A program made the position numbers and the translations under genes. The notes beneath the pieces are model-generated. The model saw only the letters and a program-made list of their open reading frames with translations. It did not search any database and was not told the DNA's origin. This document shows, one piece after another, positions 35,231-43,771 of a stretch of 64,000 nt of DNA (the stretch's first letter is position 1; each line of letters starts with the position of its first letter). This stretch comes from Williamsia sp. 1138 (GTDB taxonomy: Bacteria > Actinomycetota > Actinomycetes > Mycobacteriales > Mycobacteriaceae), in NCBI RefSeq assembly GCF_002095435.2, contig NZ_MJEJ02000041.1:1-64000 (forward strand), in the 5' to 3' direction.

Positions 35231-35238
35231 GGCCACAC

Positions 35239-36426
35239 ATGACTGTGGATGCCGTCACAGACGTCGAAGGTCCGCCGCTCGGATCTTGGGAGCTGCCCGA
35301 TGAGTTGCGCATGCTTCGCGAGACGGTGCGGCGGTTCATGGAGCGCGAGGTGCACCCGCTCGAGGCTACCCTTCCGCACGACGCCGCCGGACTTCCTCGG
35401 GATCAGTTGATCCGGTTGCAGGACATAGCCCGCCGACTCGGACTGTGGGCCCTGCAGACCCCGGAGGAGTTCGGCGGTGCGGGACTGAGCGTGCTCGGCC
35501 AGGTGGTGGTGGCCGAAGAAGCGTCCAAGTGCCGAATGGGAGCGTTCTTCCCGGCGCTGGGTGCTTTTGGCGGCAATCCACCCAACGTGATGTTCAAGGC
35601 GTCGGCCGAGCAGTTCGAGAAGTTCGCGCAACCGATCCTCGATGGCCGGATGACCAAGGCCTACACGGCCATCAGTGAGGCGACCGGCGGTTCGGACCCG
35701 GCCCGGGCCATCACCCTCAAGGCAGTACGAGACGGCGACGACTACGTTCTCAATGGCAGCAAGATGTGGACCTCACACGCAGAGAACGCCGACTGGGGTG
35801 TGGTGTACGCCCGGACCGGTGAGGGCCGGGCCGGCATCTCGTGCTTCATCGTCGAAAAGGACACACCCGGACTGTCCTTCAGCCGTATCGGTGTGATGGC
35901 GTCGTTCTCGCCGTACGAGCTGCATTTCGACAACGTGCGACTGCCGGCGGCGAACCTGATCGGCGCCGAAGGCGGCGGGTTCAAACTGGCCAGCGACTTC
36001 CTGATCTACAGCCGGATCATCTACGCCGCCGGGCCGATCGGTATCGCGCAAGAAGCCCTGGACGCGGCGTGCCGCTGGGCCAAGGACCGAGAGGTTTTCG
36101 GCGGCAAACTCTCTGACAAGCAAGGCATTGCCTGGATGCTGGTCGACGCTGAAGTTGAACTGCGGGCGGCGCGGCTGCTGATGTATCAGGCGGCCTGGAA
36201 TGCCGACCTAGGCAAGGACGTCAAGGTCGATGCGTCGATCGCCAAGATGTACGGAACCGAGGTGGCCTACAAGGTCATCGACAAGTGCATCCAGGTCCAC
36301 GGTGCTCTCGGCCTCTCCGATGAATTGCCCCTGGAGCGGTGGTTCCGTGATCTGCGCGTGAAACGGCTCGGCGAAGGCGCCACCGAAGTGCAGCGTGTCG
36401 TGATCGCCCGCGAACTCTTCAAATGA
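35239..36426 (+). CDS. Acyl-CoA dehydrogenase
   Basis: A 395-residue acyl-CoA dehydrogenase: TAISEATGGSDPARAI at the flavin contact, GSKMWTSHAENADW, and a C-terminal QVHGALGLSDELPLERWFRD. It probably acts as a homotetramer with FAD and electron-transfer flavoprotein. It begins eight bases after the flavin reductase stop and is followed at once by the luciferase-like gene. Confidence 0.9.
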   Translation: MTVDAVTDVEGPPLGSWELPDELRMLRETVRRFMEREVHPLEATLPHDAAGLPRDQLIRLQDIARRLGLWALQTPEEFGGAGLSVLGQVVVAEEASKCRMGAFFPALGAFGGNPPNVMFKASAEQFEKFAQPILDGRMTKAYTAISEATGGSDPARAITLKAVRDGDDYVLNGSKMWTSHAENADWGVVYARTGEGRAGISCFIVEKDTPGLSFSRIGVMASFSPYELHFDNVRLPAANLIGAEGGGFKLASDFLIYSRIIYAAGPIGIAQEALDAACRWAKDREVFGGKLSDKQGIAWMLVDAEVELRAARLLMYQAAWNADLGKDVKVDASIAKMYGTEVAYKVIDKCIQVHGALGLSDELPLERWFRDLRVKRLGEGATEVQRVVIARELFK

Positions 36427-36436
36427 AGGTGTGACG

Positions 36437-37369
36437 ATGGCTTTGAAGTTCAACCTGATGTTCCCGATGCGTGCGGTCAAGCATTACCGCGAATGGATCG
36501 GGAACGGCAGTCTCGGTGAGGTCGCGAAGTATTGCGAAGAAGTTGGGTTCGACGGCTTCTCGATGAGCGAACATCCCTATCCGGACCGTGAGTGGCTCGC
36601 GAACGGCGGCCACCACGCGTTCGATCCGTTTGTGTCGCTGGCGATCGCTGCCGAGGCGACGAAAGACATCCGACTGATCACTTACCTGATGGTGGTCGGA
36701 TACCGCAGCCCGTATCTCGGTGCCAAAGCTGTTGCCAGTCTGGATCTCTTGTCCGGCGGCCGGGTGACACTGGGTCTCGGTGCCGGTTACCTGGAATCAG
36801 AGTTCGATGCGCTTCGCGTCGACTACAAAGGTCGCGGCAAACTCTTCGACGAGGGCATCGACGCCATGCGCGCGACCTGGCGAGGCGAGGAGCACGACGG
36901 TCCGGCGTTTGGTGTCGCAGGCCACGTGGCGTTGCCGTTGCCGCTGACCGTCGGCGGTCCACCGATCTGGATCGGCGGCAACAGCAAGGCTGCGCGGCGT
37001 CGGGTGATCGAGAAGGCCGACGGCTGGATGCCCATCGCCCAGAAGGCCGAGATGGCAGCGATCACCAAAACCCCGCCCCTCGAGGACATCGAGGCTCTCG
37101 GTGCTCAGGTCACTGCACAGAACAGGCTGCGCGCGGAGGCAGGCAAGTCCGACATCGACGTCTCGTTCGTTCCGTTCGAGAGTGGCGTGCTTCGCACGGG
37201 TGGCGCCAAGGAGTTCGTAGCCGCCGTGGCGCCGAAGCTGGCCGCCTACGAGGATGCCGGGGTCACCTGGATCACTATCGAGCCGACCAGCCGCACGTTC
37301 GCTGACTTCAGAACAGACCTCGCCGTGATGAGCGATGGACTCGTCAACCGGCCGCCCGCCCGCGCGTAG
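36437..37369 (+). CDS. Luciferase-like (LLM) flavin/F420-dependent oxidoreductase
   Basis: A 310-residue TIM-barrel enzyme of the luciferase-like superfamily: MSEHPYPDREWL, LGLGAGYLESEF and GGPPIWIGGNSKAA. The short form without insertions is typical of the F420-dependent actinobacterial group, but FMN use cannot be excluded. A clear paralogue is at 47243-48157. ATG 36437 (GAAGGTG upstream) is preferred to GTG 36431. Confidence 0.85.
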   Translation: MALKFNLMFPMRAVKHYREWIGNGSLGEVAKYCEEVGFDGFSMSEHPYPDREWLANGGHHAFDPFVSLAIAAEATKDIRLITYLMVVGYRSPYLGAKAVASLDLLSGGRVTLGLGAGYLESEFDALRVDYKGRGKLFDEGIDAMRATWRGEEHDGPAFGVAGHVALPLPLTVGGPPIWIGGNSKAARRRVIEKADGWMPIAQKAEMAAITKTPPLEDIEALGAQVTAQNRLRAEAGKSDIDVSFVPFESGVLRTGGAKEFVAAVAPKLAAYEDAGVTWITIEPTSRTFADFRTDLAVMSDGLVNRPPARA

Positions 37370-37381
37370 AAGGAGTCACAG

Positions 37382-37957
37382 ATGACAGAGGCGCAGGCCT
37401 ACGACACCGACGTTTTCGTCGACATGATCGAAGCGTTCCGAGAACTGCAGGCGACACTTTGCCTGGTCGCGCCGCCGCCCGAGGCGACCACCGAGCTGAC
37501 GGCGACAATTGAGGATGTGACTAATCGGCTCAAAGAATTCGAGGCACCCGAGGGGGATCGCGTCGCTCGTGAGCTGGGGTTGCGGGGGATCGGACATCCG
37601 GTCCTCGTTCCGTACCAGGCGACCGACATGTCCGACACCGGCATGCTCGGATCGGTCACGTTCAGTTACGCACACATGGGAAGCACCAATACCGTCCACG
37701 GTGGAGTGATCACTATGCTCTTCGACGACGTCCTCGGGATGTTCGTCAGCCGTAAGGGTCAACCGAATTCCCGAACGGCGTTTCTGAAGGTCAACTACCG
37801 CAACGCCACCCCCGTCAACCGCGAACTGCGGATGACCGCATCAATCGACAAGATCGAAGGGCGCAAGACGTTTGTGACCGGCACCCTGTCCGATGGCGAC
37901 ATCGTGTGCGCCGAGGCGGAAGCACTGTTCGTCCAGCTTCTGCCGGGTCGTCCGTGA
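37382..37957 (+). CDS. PaaI-type hotdog acyl-CoA thioesterase
   Basis: A 191-residue hotdog protein. The core motif NTVHGGVITMLFDDVLG carries the conserved HGG and a catalytic acid, followed by FLKVNYRNATPV. An N-terminal extension of about 90 residues is helical. It may recycle CoA from dead-end acyl-CoAs of the pathway. It lies 12 bases after the luciferase-like gene. Confidence 0.82.
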   Translation: MTEAQAYDTDVFVDMIEAFRELQATLCLVAPPPEATTELTATIEDVTNRLKEFEAPEGDRVARELGLRGIGHPVLVPYQATDMSDTGMLGSVTFSYAHMGSTNTVHGGVITMLFDDVLGMFVSRKGQPNSRTAFLKVNYRNATPVNRELRMTASIDKIEGRKTFVTGTLSDGDIVCAEAEALFVQLLPGRP

Positions 37958-37991
37958 TCGACGGCTTCGGCCGGACCCAATTAGGGAGAAG

Positions 37992-38741
37992 ATGATGACA
38001 TTTGAGGATGCCGGTGTTTTGGTTACCGGGGCGGGATCCGGTCTCGGCCGGGCAATCGCGATCCGTCTGGCGAAAGACGGTGCGAAAGTAGTTGTTTCGG
38101 ACATCAGCCAAGAAGGCGGCGCTGTCACGGTCGACGCCATCGAGGCGGCGGGAGGAAAGGCTGCCTTCATCGAGGCGGACGTTTCTGATGCCGACAGCGT
38201 CGAGGCGCTGATCGCAGGGTCGATCGAATACCTCGGCGGACTGGATCTGGCCGTCAACAACGCCGGTATCGCCCACACGCCGGGGGATCTGCACCAATTG
38301 TCGATCGCGGAGTGGGATGCGGTGATGGGTGTCGACCTGCGCGGCACGTTCCTGTGCATGCGTGGCGAATTGGCACATATGGTGGAGACCGGTCACGGCA
38401 AGATCGTCAACATGGCGTCGAATGCCGGCACCAAGAATGCGCCCGGTATGGCCGCCTATACCGCTGCCAAGCACGGTGTCGTGGGTCTGACGAAGAATGC
38501 CGCGCTGCAGTACGCTCGTCGCAACATCCAGGTCAACGCGGTGGGCCCCGGGACGATCCTGACCGAAGGGATCATCGCTTTCGGTGCCGACCAGCAGGAA
38601 AGATGGGCGGATCTCATTCCGGTCGGCCGCATGGGAAAGCCCGAAGAGGTTGCAGCCGCCGTCGCCTACCTGTTGTCGGATGAGGCAGGCTTCGTCACTG
38701 GGCACACCCTTCTCATCGACGGCGGCCTGATGTGGGATTGA
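37992..38741 (+). CDS. Short-chain dehydrogenase/reductase
   Basis: A 249-residue classical SDR with TGAGSGLGRAIAIRL, NNAGIAH, a serine in NMASN and the catalytic YTAAK. It is the last gene of the 14-kb rightward cluster. Tandem ATG codons at 37992 and 37995 follow AGGGAG. It is a candidate cis-diol or hydroxyacyl-CoA dehydrogenase. Confidence 0.87.
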   Translation: MMTFEDAGVLVTGAGSGLGRAIAIRLAKDGAKVVVSDISQEGGAVTVDAIEAAGGKAAFIEADVSDADSVEALIAGSIEYLGGLDLAVNNAGIAHTPGDLHQLSIAEWDAVMGVDLRGTFLCMRGELAHMVETGHGKIVNMASNAGTKNAPGMAAYTAAKHGVVGLTKNAALQYARRNIQVNAVGPGTILTEGIIAFGADQQERWADLIPVGRMGKPEEVAAAVAYLLSDEAGFVTGHTLLIDGGLMWD

Positions 38742-38827
38742 CCTCCCGCGAGACAGCCGCCGACCGTGCCTTTGATTCCGTTGAGCGGGTCTCTATGCCG
38801 ATCGAGCGGGCCGTTGAACTCCGCGGC

Positions 38828-38908
38828 GGCACGTTCGGTTGCAAGAAGGGCACGCTCGGCGGAACGAAAGGCACGGTCGACGTAACCAAAGGCCCGCTCG
38901 GCGGAGGG
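38828..38908. repeat. Tandem 21-base repeat, nearly four copies
   Basis: Units start at 38828, 38849, 38870 and 38891, with a core GGCACGCTCGGCGGAACGAAA and two to nine differences between units. The period is a multiple of three, and every unit reads GT-x4-K or a variant in one frame, but no gene with a good start covers it. It sits in the space between a convergent SDR and TetR gene and touches the TetR stop codon. Confidence 0.7.
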
Positions 38909-39508
38909 TCAGGTGGTTGTGAATCCGTTGCGCACCAGAGCGAAAGCTTCCTCGAGCAGTCGATCCGGCCGAGCTTCGTCGGAATCGGCCCAGACGGTCA
39001 GTGCGGTCCAACCGGCGCTGAAGAGGCTCTGCGCCAACAATTTCGTGAACAGATCGTCAGCGTTGTGATGCGTGCGTTCCGTGATGAACCCGATCACCAC
39101 GGATTCCCAGGGATTGAACCGGGTCGATCCGAGGGGCCAACCGTTGGACGACTCCGCGATGATCGACACTTGCGTGCGCAAGAGATCGATCTCGGAATCA
39201 AGGTAGGTGAGCATCGCGGGGAGCTCGACACAGAGAACGGCGATCGGCTCTTCGGAGTCCGGCACCGTCCGCAGCTTCTCGGCCAGCGCGGTGACTTCGT
39301 CGGTGGACCGATCCCAGAGGATGTCGGCCTTGGCGGCAAAGTACCGCAGGAGCGTGCTGCGTCCGATGCCGCATTCCTCCGCGATGTCGGCCATCGTGAC
39401 CGAGTCGTAGCCGCGATCGGCGAACAATCGCAGCCCGACCGCCGCAATTGCGCTCTTGTCGGTGACGCGGGGCCGTCCGCCGCGGTTCGTCTTCTGTAGC
39501 TCGGTCAT
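38909..39508 (-). CDS. TetR-family transcriptional regulator
   Basis: A 199-residue TetR regulator with the helix-turn-helix MADIAEECGIGRSTLLRYF and a helical effector domain. The start follows GAAGGAGG. It is divergent from the aldehyde dehydrogenase gene, and the 125-base gap contains a palindrome (39551-39565). Local repression of that gene and of itself is likely. Confidence 0.88.
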   Translation of the reverse strand: MTELQKTNRGGRPRVTDKSAIAAVGLRLFADRGYDSVTMADIAEECGIGRSTLLRYFAAKADILWDRSTDEVTALAEKLRTVPDSEEPIAVLCVELPAMLTYLDSEIDLLRTQVSIIAESSNGWPLGSTRFNPWESVVIGFITERTHHNADDLFTKLLAQSLFSAGWTALTVWADSDEARPDRLLEEAFALVRNGFTTT

Positions 39509-39550
39509 CGGGCCTCCTTCACGCGAGAACTGTACTACGAACAGGGGTTG

Positions 39551-39565
39551 TGGACCTGAGGTCCA
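39551..39565. promoter_or_regulatory. Operator-like palindrome TGGACC-TGA-GGTCCA
   Basis: Six-base perfect arms with a three-base spacer lie between the divergent TetR and aldehyde dehydrogenase genes. A second symmetric element TGTGACAGGGGACACA follows at 39578. Both are candidate sites for the adjacent TetR. Confidence 0.5.
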
Positions 39566-39599
39566 AAAGGTACCGTATGTGACAGGGGACACAGGTCGC

Positions 39600-39619
39600 C
39601 CCGCACATGGATGTGCGGG
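39600..39619 (+). promoter_or_regulatory. Leader hairpin ahead of the aldehyde dehydrogenase ribosome site
   Basis: CCCGCACA-TGGA-TGTGCGGG has eight-base perfect arms and a four-base loop, ending two bases before the GGAGG of the aldehyde dehydrogenase. As RNA it could tune ribosome access; as DNA it could be another operator. Confidence 0.4.
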
Positions 39620-39633
39620 ATTGGAGGACACAA

Positions 39634-41130
39634 ATGTCAGCAGCACAATCGGTTTCGGTCACCCACGAGGAGCGATTTCTCCTCGATGGCACCCTGAGGC
39701 ACTCCGGAAACGGAGCGACCATCGACGTCGTGAACCCGGCGACCGGCGGGGTGGTCGGCGTCGTCGCCGATGCCACCGGCGGCGACATGGACGCGGCGAT
39801 CGCGGCGGCTCGTCGGGCCTTCGACACCACGACATGGGCTACGGACCTCGAGTTCCGGCAGCGGTGCCTGCGTCAGCTTCATAAGGCGATCAGTTCAGAA
39901 GCGGAAGAGCTTCGAATGGAGCTGGTCACCGAAGTGGGCGCTCCGCTCATGACAACGTATATGGCACAACTCGATTGGCCCTTGTCCGACGGACTTCTGT
40001 GGCCGGCCGAGGCTGTCGGGGATCTTCCCTGGCATCGGCGCATTGCCGACAGTTCGCTGCTCGGGATGATCAACATGCGCTACGTGTTCAAAGAGCCCGT
40101 CGGCGTCGTGGCGGGCATCATCCCGTGGAACTTCCCGTTCGAGATCTTGATCAGCAAGCTGGGACCGATTCTTGCGACGGGGAACACGGTGGTCATCAAA
40201 GCGGCGTCGGAGACACCCTGGAACGCCACGCGCGTCGGGCGGTTGATCGCAGAGAAGACCGAAATCCCCGCCGGCGTCGTCAACATCATCACGACCGGCG
40301 ACACCACCGTTGCGCAGCAGTTGGTCACCGACCCTCGTATCGACATGATCTCGTTCACCGGATCCACCAGGACCGGGCAGCTGATCACCGAGAAGTCCGC
40401 CCCGACGTTCAAGAAGCTCCTGCTCGAGCTGGGTGGCAAGAGCGCCGGAATCATCTTGGAAGATGCTGATCTCGCGTTGGCTCTGCCATCTGCAATGTCG
40501 GCGTGTATGCATGCCGGTCAGGGGTGCGCACTGCCGACTCGTCTGCTGGTTCACCGGTCCAAGTACGACGAGGCGGTCGCCACCCTGGAGCAGGTCTACG
40601 CCGCACTCCCGTACGGTGATCCCGCCGATCCCGGCGTGTTCTGTGGTCCGGTGATCACAGAGAAGCAGCGGACCAACATTCTCGATCTGATCGCGCGCGG
40701 TCAGTCCGAGGGTGGAAGGTTGGTCGTCGGTGGAAAAATCCCCGAGGACCAACCGAACGGCTACTTCGTGCAGCCGACGCTGTTCGCTGATGTCGACAAC
40801 TCGGCCACGATCTCGCAGGCCGAGATCTTCGGCCCGGTCTTGTCGGTGACACCGTTCGACGACGACGCCGACGCGATCAGGATTGCCAATGACAGTGTCT
40901 ACGGATTGTCCGGCAACGTGTTCACGAGTTCGCCTGAGCGCGCGCTGAATGTTGCTCGCGGGGTTCGCACCGGTTCTTTCATGATCAACGGCGGGATGTT
41001 CTACGGGTCGGACTCTCCGTACGGCGGCTACAAGCGCAGCGGCGTCGGCAGGCAAGGTGGCATCGAGGGCCTAGAGACCTACCTCGAGACCAAAGCGGTG
41101 GCCACCACGCTGCCGCTCGACATCCCCTGA
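39634..41130 (+). CDS. NAD(P)-dependent aldehyde dehydrogenase
   Basis: A 498-residue aldehyde dehydrogenase: IIPWNFPFE, FTGSTRTGQ, general-base Glu in LELGGKS and nucleophilic Cys in HAGQGCALPTR. ATG 39634 follows GGAGG. It precedes a mycofactocin-coupled SDR by 45 bases, so together they could oxidise an alcohol to an acid in two steps. It is regulated, by inference, by the divergent TetR. Confidence 0.92.
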   Translation: MSAAQSVSVTHEERFLLDGTLRHSGNGATIDVVNPATGGVVGVVADATGGDMDAAIAAARRAFDTTTWATDLEFRQRCLRQLHKAISSEAEELRMELVTEVGAPLMTTYMAQLDWPLSDGLLWPAEAVGDLPWHRRIADSSLLGMINMRYVFKEPVGVVAGIIPWNFPFEILISKLGPILATGNTVVIKAASETPWNATRVGRLIAEKTEIPAGVVNIITTGDTTVAQQLVTDPRIDMISFTGSTRTGQLITEKSAPTFKKLLLELGGKSAGIILEDADLALALPSAMSACMHAGQGCALPTRLLVHRSKYDEAVATLEQVYAALPYGDPADPGVFCGPVITEKQRTNILDLIARGQSEGGRLVVGGKIPEDQPNGYFVQPTLFADVDNSATISQAEIFGPVLSVTPFDDDADAIRIANDSVYGLSGNVFTSSPERALNVARGVRTGSFMINGGMFYGSDSPYGGYKRSGVGRQGGIEGLETYLETKAVATTLPLDIP

Positions 41131-41175
41131 ACAACACATACAACACCATCGAGAACTGAACGAGGAGAACACATC

Positions 41176-42045
41176 ATGGCGGGAAGAGTCGAAGGCAAAG
41201 TTGCTTTCATCACCGGTGCGGCACGCGGCCAGGGCCGAAGTCACGCAGTGCGACTGGCTGAAGAGGGCGCCGACATCATCGCAGTCGACATCTGCGAGCA
41301 GATCGAGTCGAATCCCTATCCACTTGCCACTGAGGAAGATCTGGCCGAGACCGCCAAGCTGGTCGAAAAGCTGGACCGTCGGATCGTGACCGTCAAGGCG
41401 GATGTGCGCGACCGGTCGCAGCTGCAGGCGGCGCTCGATGAAGGATTGGCCGCGCTCGGCCATCTCGACATCGTGGTCGCCAACGCCGGCATCCTGCCGA
41501 TGGCCATGGGTGACCCGCACGCGTCCGACTTCGTTGATGCCGTCGACGTCGACCTCGTCGGTGTGATGAACGCTGTGGCGGTGTCCATGCCGCACCTGGG
41601 CAAGCAGGCTTCGGTCGTGATCACCGGGTCGACTGCCGCAATGTTGCCCAACACGACTGACAATCCAGCGATGGGACCAGGGTCTGCCGGATACGGATGG
41701 GCCAAGAAGACCTTGATGGGCTACTCAGAGCAGCTCGCGTTGCACCTGGCGCCAGAGTTCATCCGTGTCAACGTAATCCACCCGACCAACGTCAACACCC
41801 ATCTCCTGCACAACGACGGCCTCTACTCGATGTTCCGGCCGGATCTGGAGAACCCGACCCGTGAGGACGTCGAACCCGCCTTCACGATGTTCCAGGCGAT
41901 GCCCATCCCATACGTGGAAACAGTGGACATCTCGAACGCCGTGCTCTTCTTCGCGTCGGACGAATCGCGTTACATCACAGGCCAGCAACTCCGTGTTGAT
42001 GCGGGGTCGCTTCTGAAGATGCCGGGCGGACCCACCAACATGTAG
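41176..42045 (+). CDS. Mycofactocin-coupled SDR dehydrogenase
   Basis: A 289-residue SDR with the family-specific N-terminal signature GAARGQGRSHAVRLAEEGAD followed by IIAVDIC. A serine lies in ITGST, and the catalytic motif is YGWAK. Proteins with this signature hold NAD non-exchangeably and pass electrons to the peptide-derived cofactor mycofactocin; carveol dehydrogenase is a member. The organism should therefore encode a mycofactocin (mft) locus elsewhere. A strong terminator follows. Confidence 0.87.
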   Translation: MAGRVEGKVAFITGAARGQGRSHAVRLAEEGADIIAVDICEQIESNPYPLATEEDLAETAKLVEKLDRRIVTVKADVRDRSQLQAALDEGLAALGHLDIVVANAGILPMAMGDPHASDFVDAVDVDLVGVMNAVAVSMPHLGKQASVVITGSTAAMLPNTTDNPAMGPGSAGYGWAKKTLMGYSEQLALHLAPEFIRVNVIHPTNVNTHLLHNDGLYSMFRPDLENPTREDVEPAFTMFQAMPIPYVETVDISNAVLFFASDESRYITGQQLRVDAGSLLKMPGGPTNM

Positions 42046-42059
42046 GTAGCTGTTAGTTC

Positions 42060-42092
42060 CCTGTGGTCACCCTGCGCAAGGGTGACCACAGG
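42060..42092 (+). terminator. Strong hairpin terminator after the mycofactocin SDR
   Basis: Perfect 14-base arms (42060-42073 and 42079-42092) with a five-base loop GCGCA, 15 bases after the SDR stop. There is no clear T-run. It closes the aldehyde dehydrogenase-SDR transcript and marks the start of a decayed stretch. Confidence 0.7.
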
Positions 42093-42104
42093 TGTGGTCT
42101 GCGG

Positions 42105-42350
42105 TCAGTGCCCGGCGGCATTCTGCGACCGGCCGTGTGCGAAGACCGCTCTGGTGGACTGGGCGACTGCGCTCACTTCGGCGGTCCAGGCCCGGTTGAC
42201 TTCGGTCTCCCGGGCGAGGGCGTCAGCGATCCCGTCATCGGATCGCCCGTCGTAGAGCGACCACACCTGCTGCAGTGTGGTCGAATCGGCCGCCGGTGAA
42301 GGCTTCAGCGACGGCCAGTCCGCGGTCGTGCAACGCTGTCGGTTGTGCTT
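42105..42350 (-). pseudogene. Remnant of an unidentified coding sequence
   Basis: One minus-strand frame reads as plausible protein (LQQVWSLYDGRSDDGIADAL, then ARETEVNRAWTAEV, to a TGA at 42105) but is closed upstream by a stop at 42351. A neighbouring frame opens with ATG at 42354 and runs into it. It looks like the C-terminal end of a gene broken by a frameshift or deletion. I do not recognise the family. Confidence 0.4.
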
Positions 42351-42781
42351 TCATACTCAGCCATTCCTAGCCCTACGACCGTCCGATACGGGCAGTCCGA
42401 ACCCAGGAGTTCTTCATGAGTGCAGATGGATCCACGAGTCGTCCGTTGCTGAGGCAATCGGCGGAACCGATTGGGGTGAGCCGCGTTCGCGCACCGTGAC
42501 TTGGCACGACCCGTCAATTTCATGCGTGGGGTGATACTCGATTCCGGACAATTGGCGGCGCGCGGTTGGGTGAGGAAACGTACGTCATCGGCGGCTCGGG
42601 TAGCGGGTGTGCCCGCTCGGCCCGGTAGGCGTCGGGCATGAGATAGAGGTAACGTCGCCATGCCCTGGGGCGCATCAACACTGGTGGCGTCGATGATTCG
42701 GCCCTTCGACCAGATGAGGTTGACGATGGCAGCGTAGGTGATGTCGACACGTGCCTCCGAGACACCAAGGAGGACTTCATC
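42351..42781. other. Degraded region without an assignable gene
   Basis: Open frames here lack ribosome sites and clear family motifs. One minus-strand stretch (about 42650-42760) reads ARVDITYAAIVNLIWSKGRI and may be a further gene fragment. Confidence 0.35.
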
Positions 42782-43150
42782 ATGACGACCACCATCAGCA
42801 TCATCGGCTCGGCCACGGAACCACCGTCGGCACGTTCGGCGTAATTCCGTCAGGTGACATCGTCTTCGTGGCCGTCCCGTACACCACTGTGGTTCCAGCG
42901 GTCGCGAATCTACGGGGAACCGCTGGCCGCAAGATCCTCGTCGACATCTCCAACACGTTCGACGCCGACGCCCGGCGGATTGACAACTGCCACAGGCACA
43001 TCGGCGGCCAGGAGATCGCGGCTGTTGCCCCTGAGAGCGCACATGTGAAGGCATCTGAATACGATCTTCGGCCACGTCCTTGCTCAAGACAAGCCCTTGG
43101 GCGCGTTCGGTGCCATCGACCAGGTAGATTGCCGGTCGTCGAAAGGCTGA
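42782..43150 (+). pseudogene. Decayed F420-dependent NADP reductase-like gene
   Basis: AAGGAGG lies eight bases before ATG 42782, and the protein starts MTTTISIIGS, as in the F420H2:NADP oxidoreductase family. An internal deletion then shifts frame to GTFGVIPSGDIVFVAVPYTT and LVDISNTFDAD. A further one-base change near 43045 moves the frame to IFGHVLAQDKPLGAFG, ending at TGA 43150. At least two frame changes and a lost segment make a working product impossible. Confidence 0.65.
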
Positions 43151-43165
43151 GCCCCGGCGTCGGCG

Positions 43166-43696
43166 CTAATTCGGCACAGGTCGGTGGAAAGTGGCCAGCT
43201 GTGCACCTGCGGCAATGAGCCCGAGACCGGCAGTCAATGCCGCAGCGTGATTTCCACTGATAGTGGTGTCGAGTCCGAGCGCCCGATCGACACTCCAACG
43301 ACCGGGACCGATGCCGGCCAGGGCGACAGCGCCGACGGCGAGGTTGGCGACGTACTCCCATCCTTCCGAGGTTATGAAGAATCCTTTCGAGGCGTGCACT
43401 GAGCGGGCCGCGACGGCCATTGTCCCGACCACCGCCGCGGCAGCCAGCGGTGTTGCGGCGCCGGCGACTATCGCAGCTCCGGAACCGACTTCTACGACCG
43501 CACTGGCCTGGGCCTGAAGTCTGGGCCGGCGAAAGCCAATCGATCCGAACCAGCCGGCCGTGCCGTCGATGCTGCGGCCGTGCTTGACCCCATGAGCGAT
43601 CATTGTGGCGCCGATTGCCGCGCGCAGTAGCAGCTGGACGCTGGAGTGGCCGGAATGGGTTGTTGCTGAATCGGGCTTGATTCGGACGCGGGTCAT
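43166..43696 (-). CDS. DoxX-family membrane protein
   Basis: A 176-residue protein with four predicted hydrophobic segments. The first contains LLLRAAIGATMIAHGVKHG and is followed by GTAGWFGSIGF, typical of DoxX/DoxD-like membrane proteins. The role is unclear; some members are linked to redox or thiosulfate metabolism. ATG 43696 is used. It lies next to the CoA-transferase gene in the same direction, 75 bases upstream being the transferase stop. Confidence 0.78.
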   Translation of the reverse strand: MTRVRIKPDSATTHSGHSSVQLLLRAAIGATMIAHGVKHGRSIDGTAGWFGSIGFRRPRLQAQASAVVEVGSGAAIVAGAATPLAAAAVVGTMAVAARSVHASKGFFITSEGWEYVANLAVGAVALAGIGPGRWSVDRALGLDTTISGNHAAALTAGLGLIAAGAQLATFHRPVPN

Positions 43697-43771
43697 ATGT
43701 GTAGTCCTTGGATCAGATGATGCGAGATCGGTTTGCGGCACACTCGTTCCGCAAACCCGATCCCCGGTTGC

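Noticed and set aside
38828-38908. The 21-base array as a CRISPR
   Set aside because: The units are contiguous with no unique spacers and are too short and diverged.
38732-39499. A plus-strand frame covering the heptad repeat and running antisense to TetR
   Set aside because: No ribosome site is present, and most of it is the mirror of the TetR gene, which has a good start and helix-turn-helix.
42305-43087. A 260-codon minus-strand open frame
   Set aside because: It is rich in Arg and Gly, lacks a ribosome site and family motifs, and lies opposite the decayed NADP reductase-like gene.
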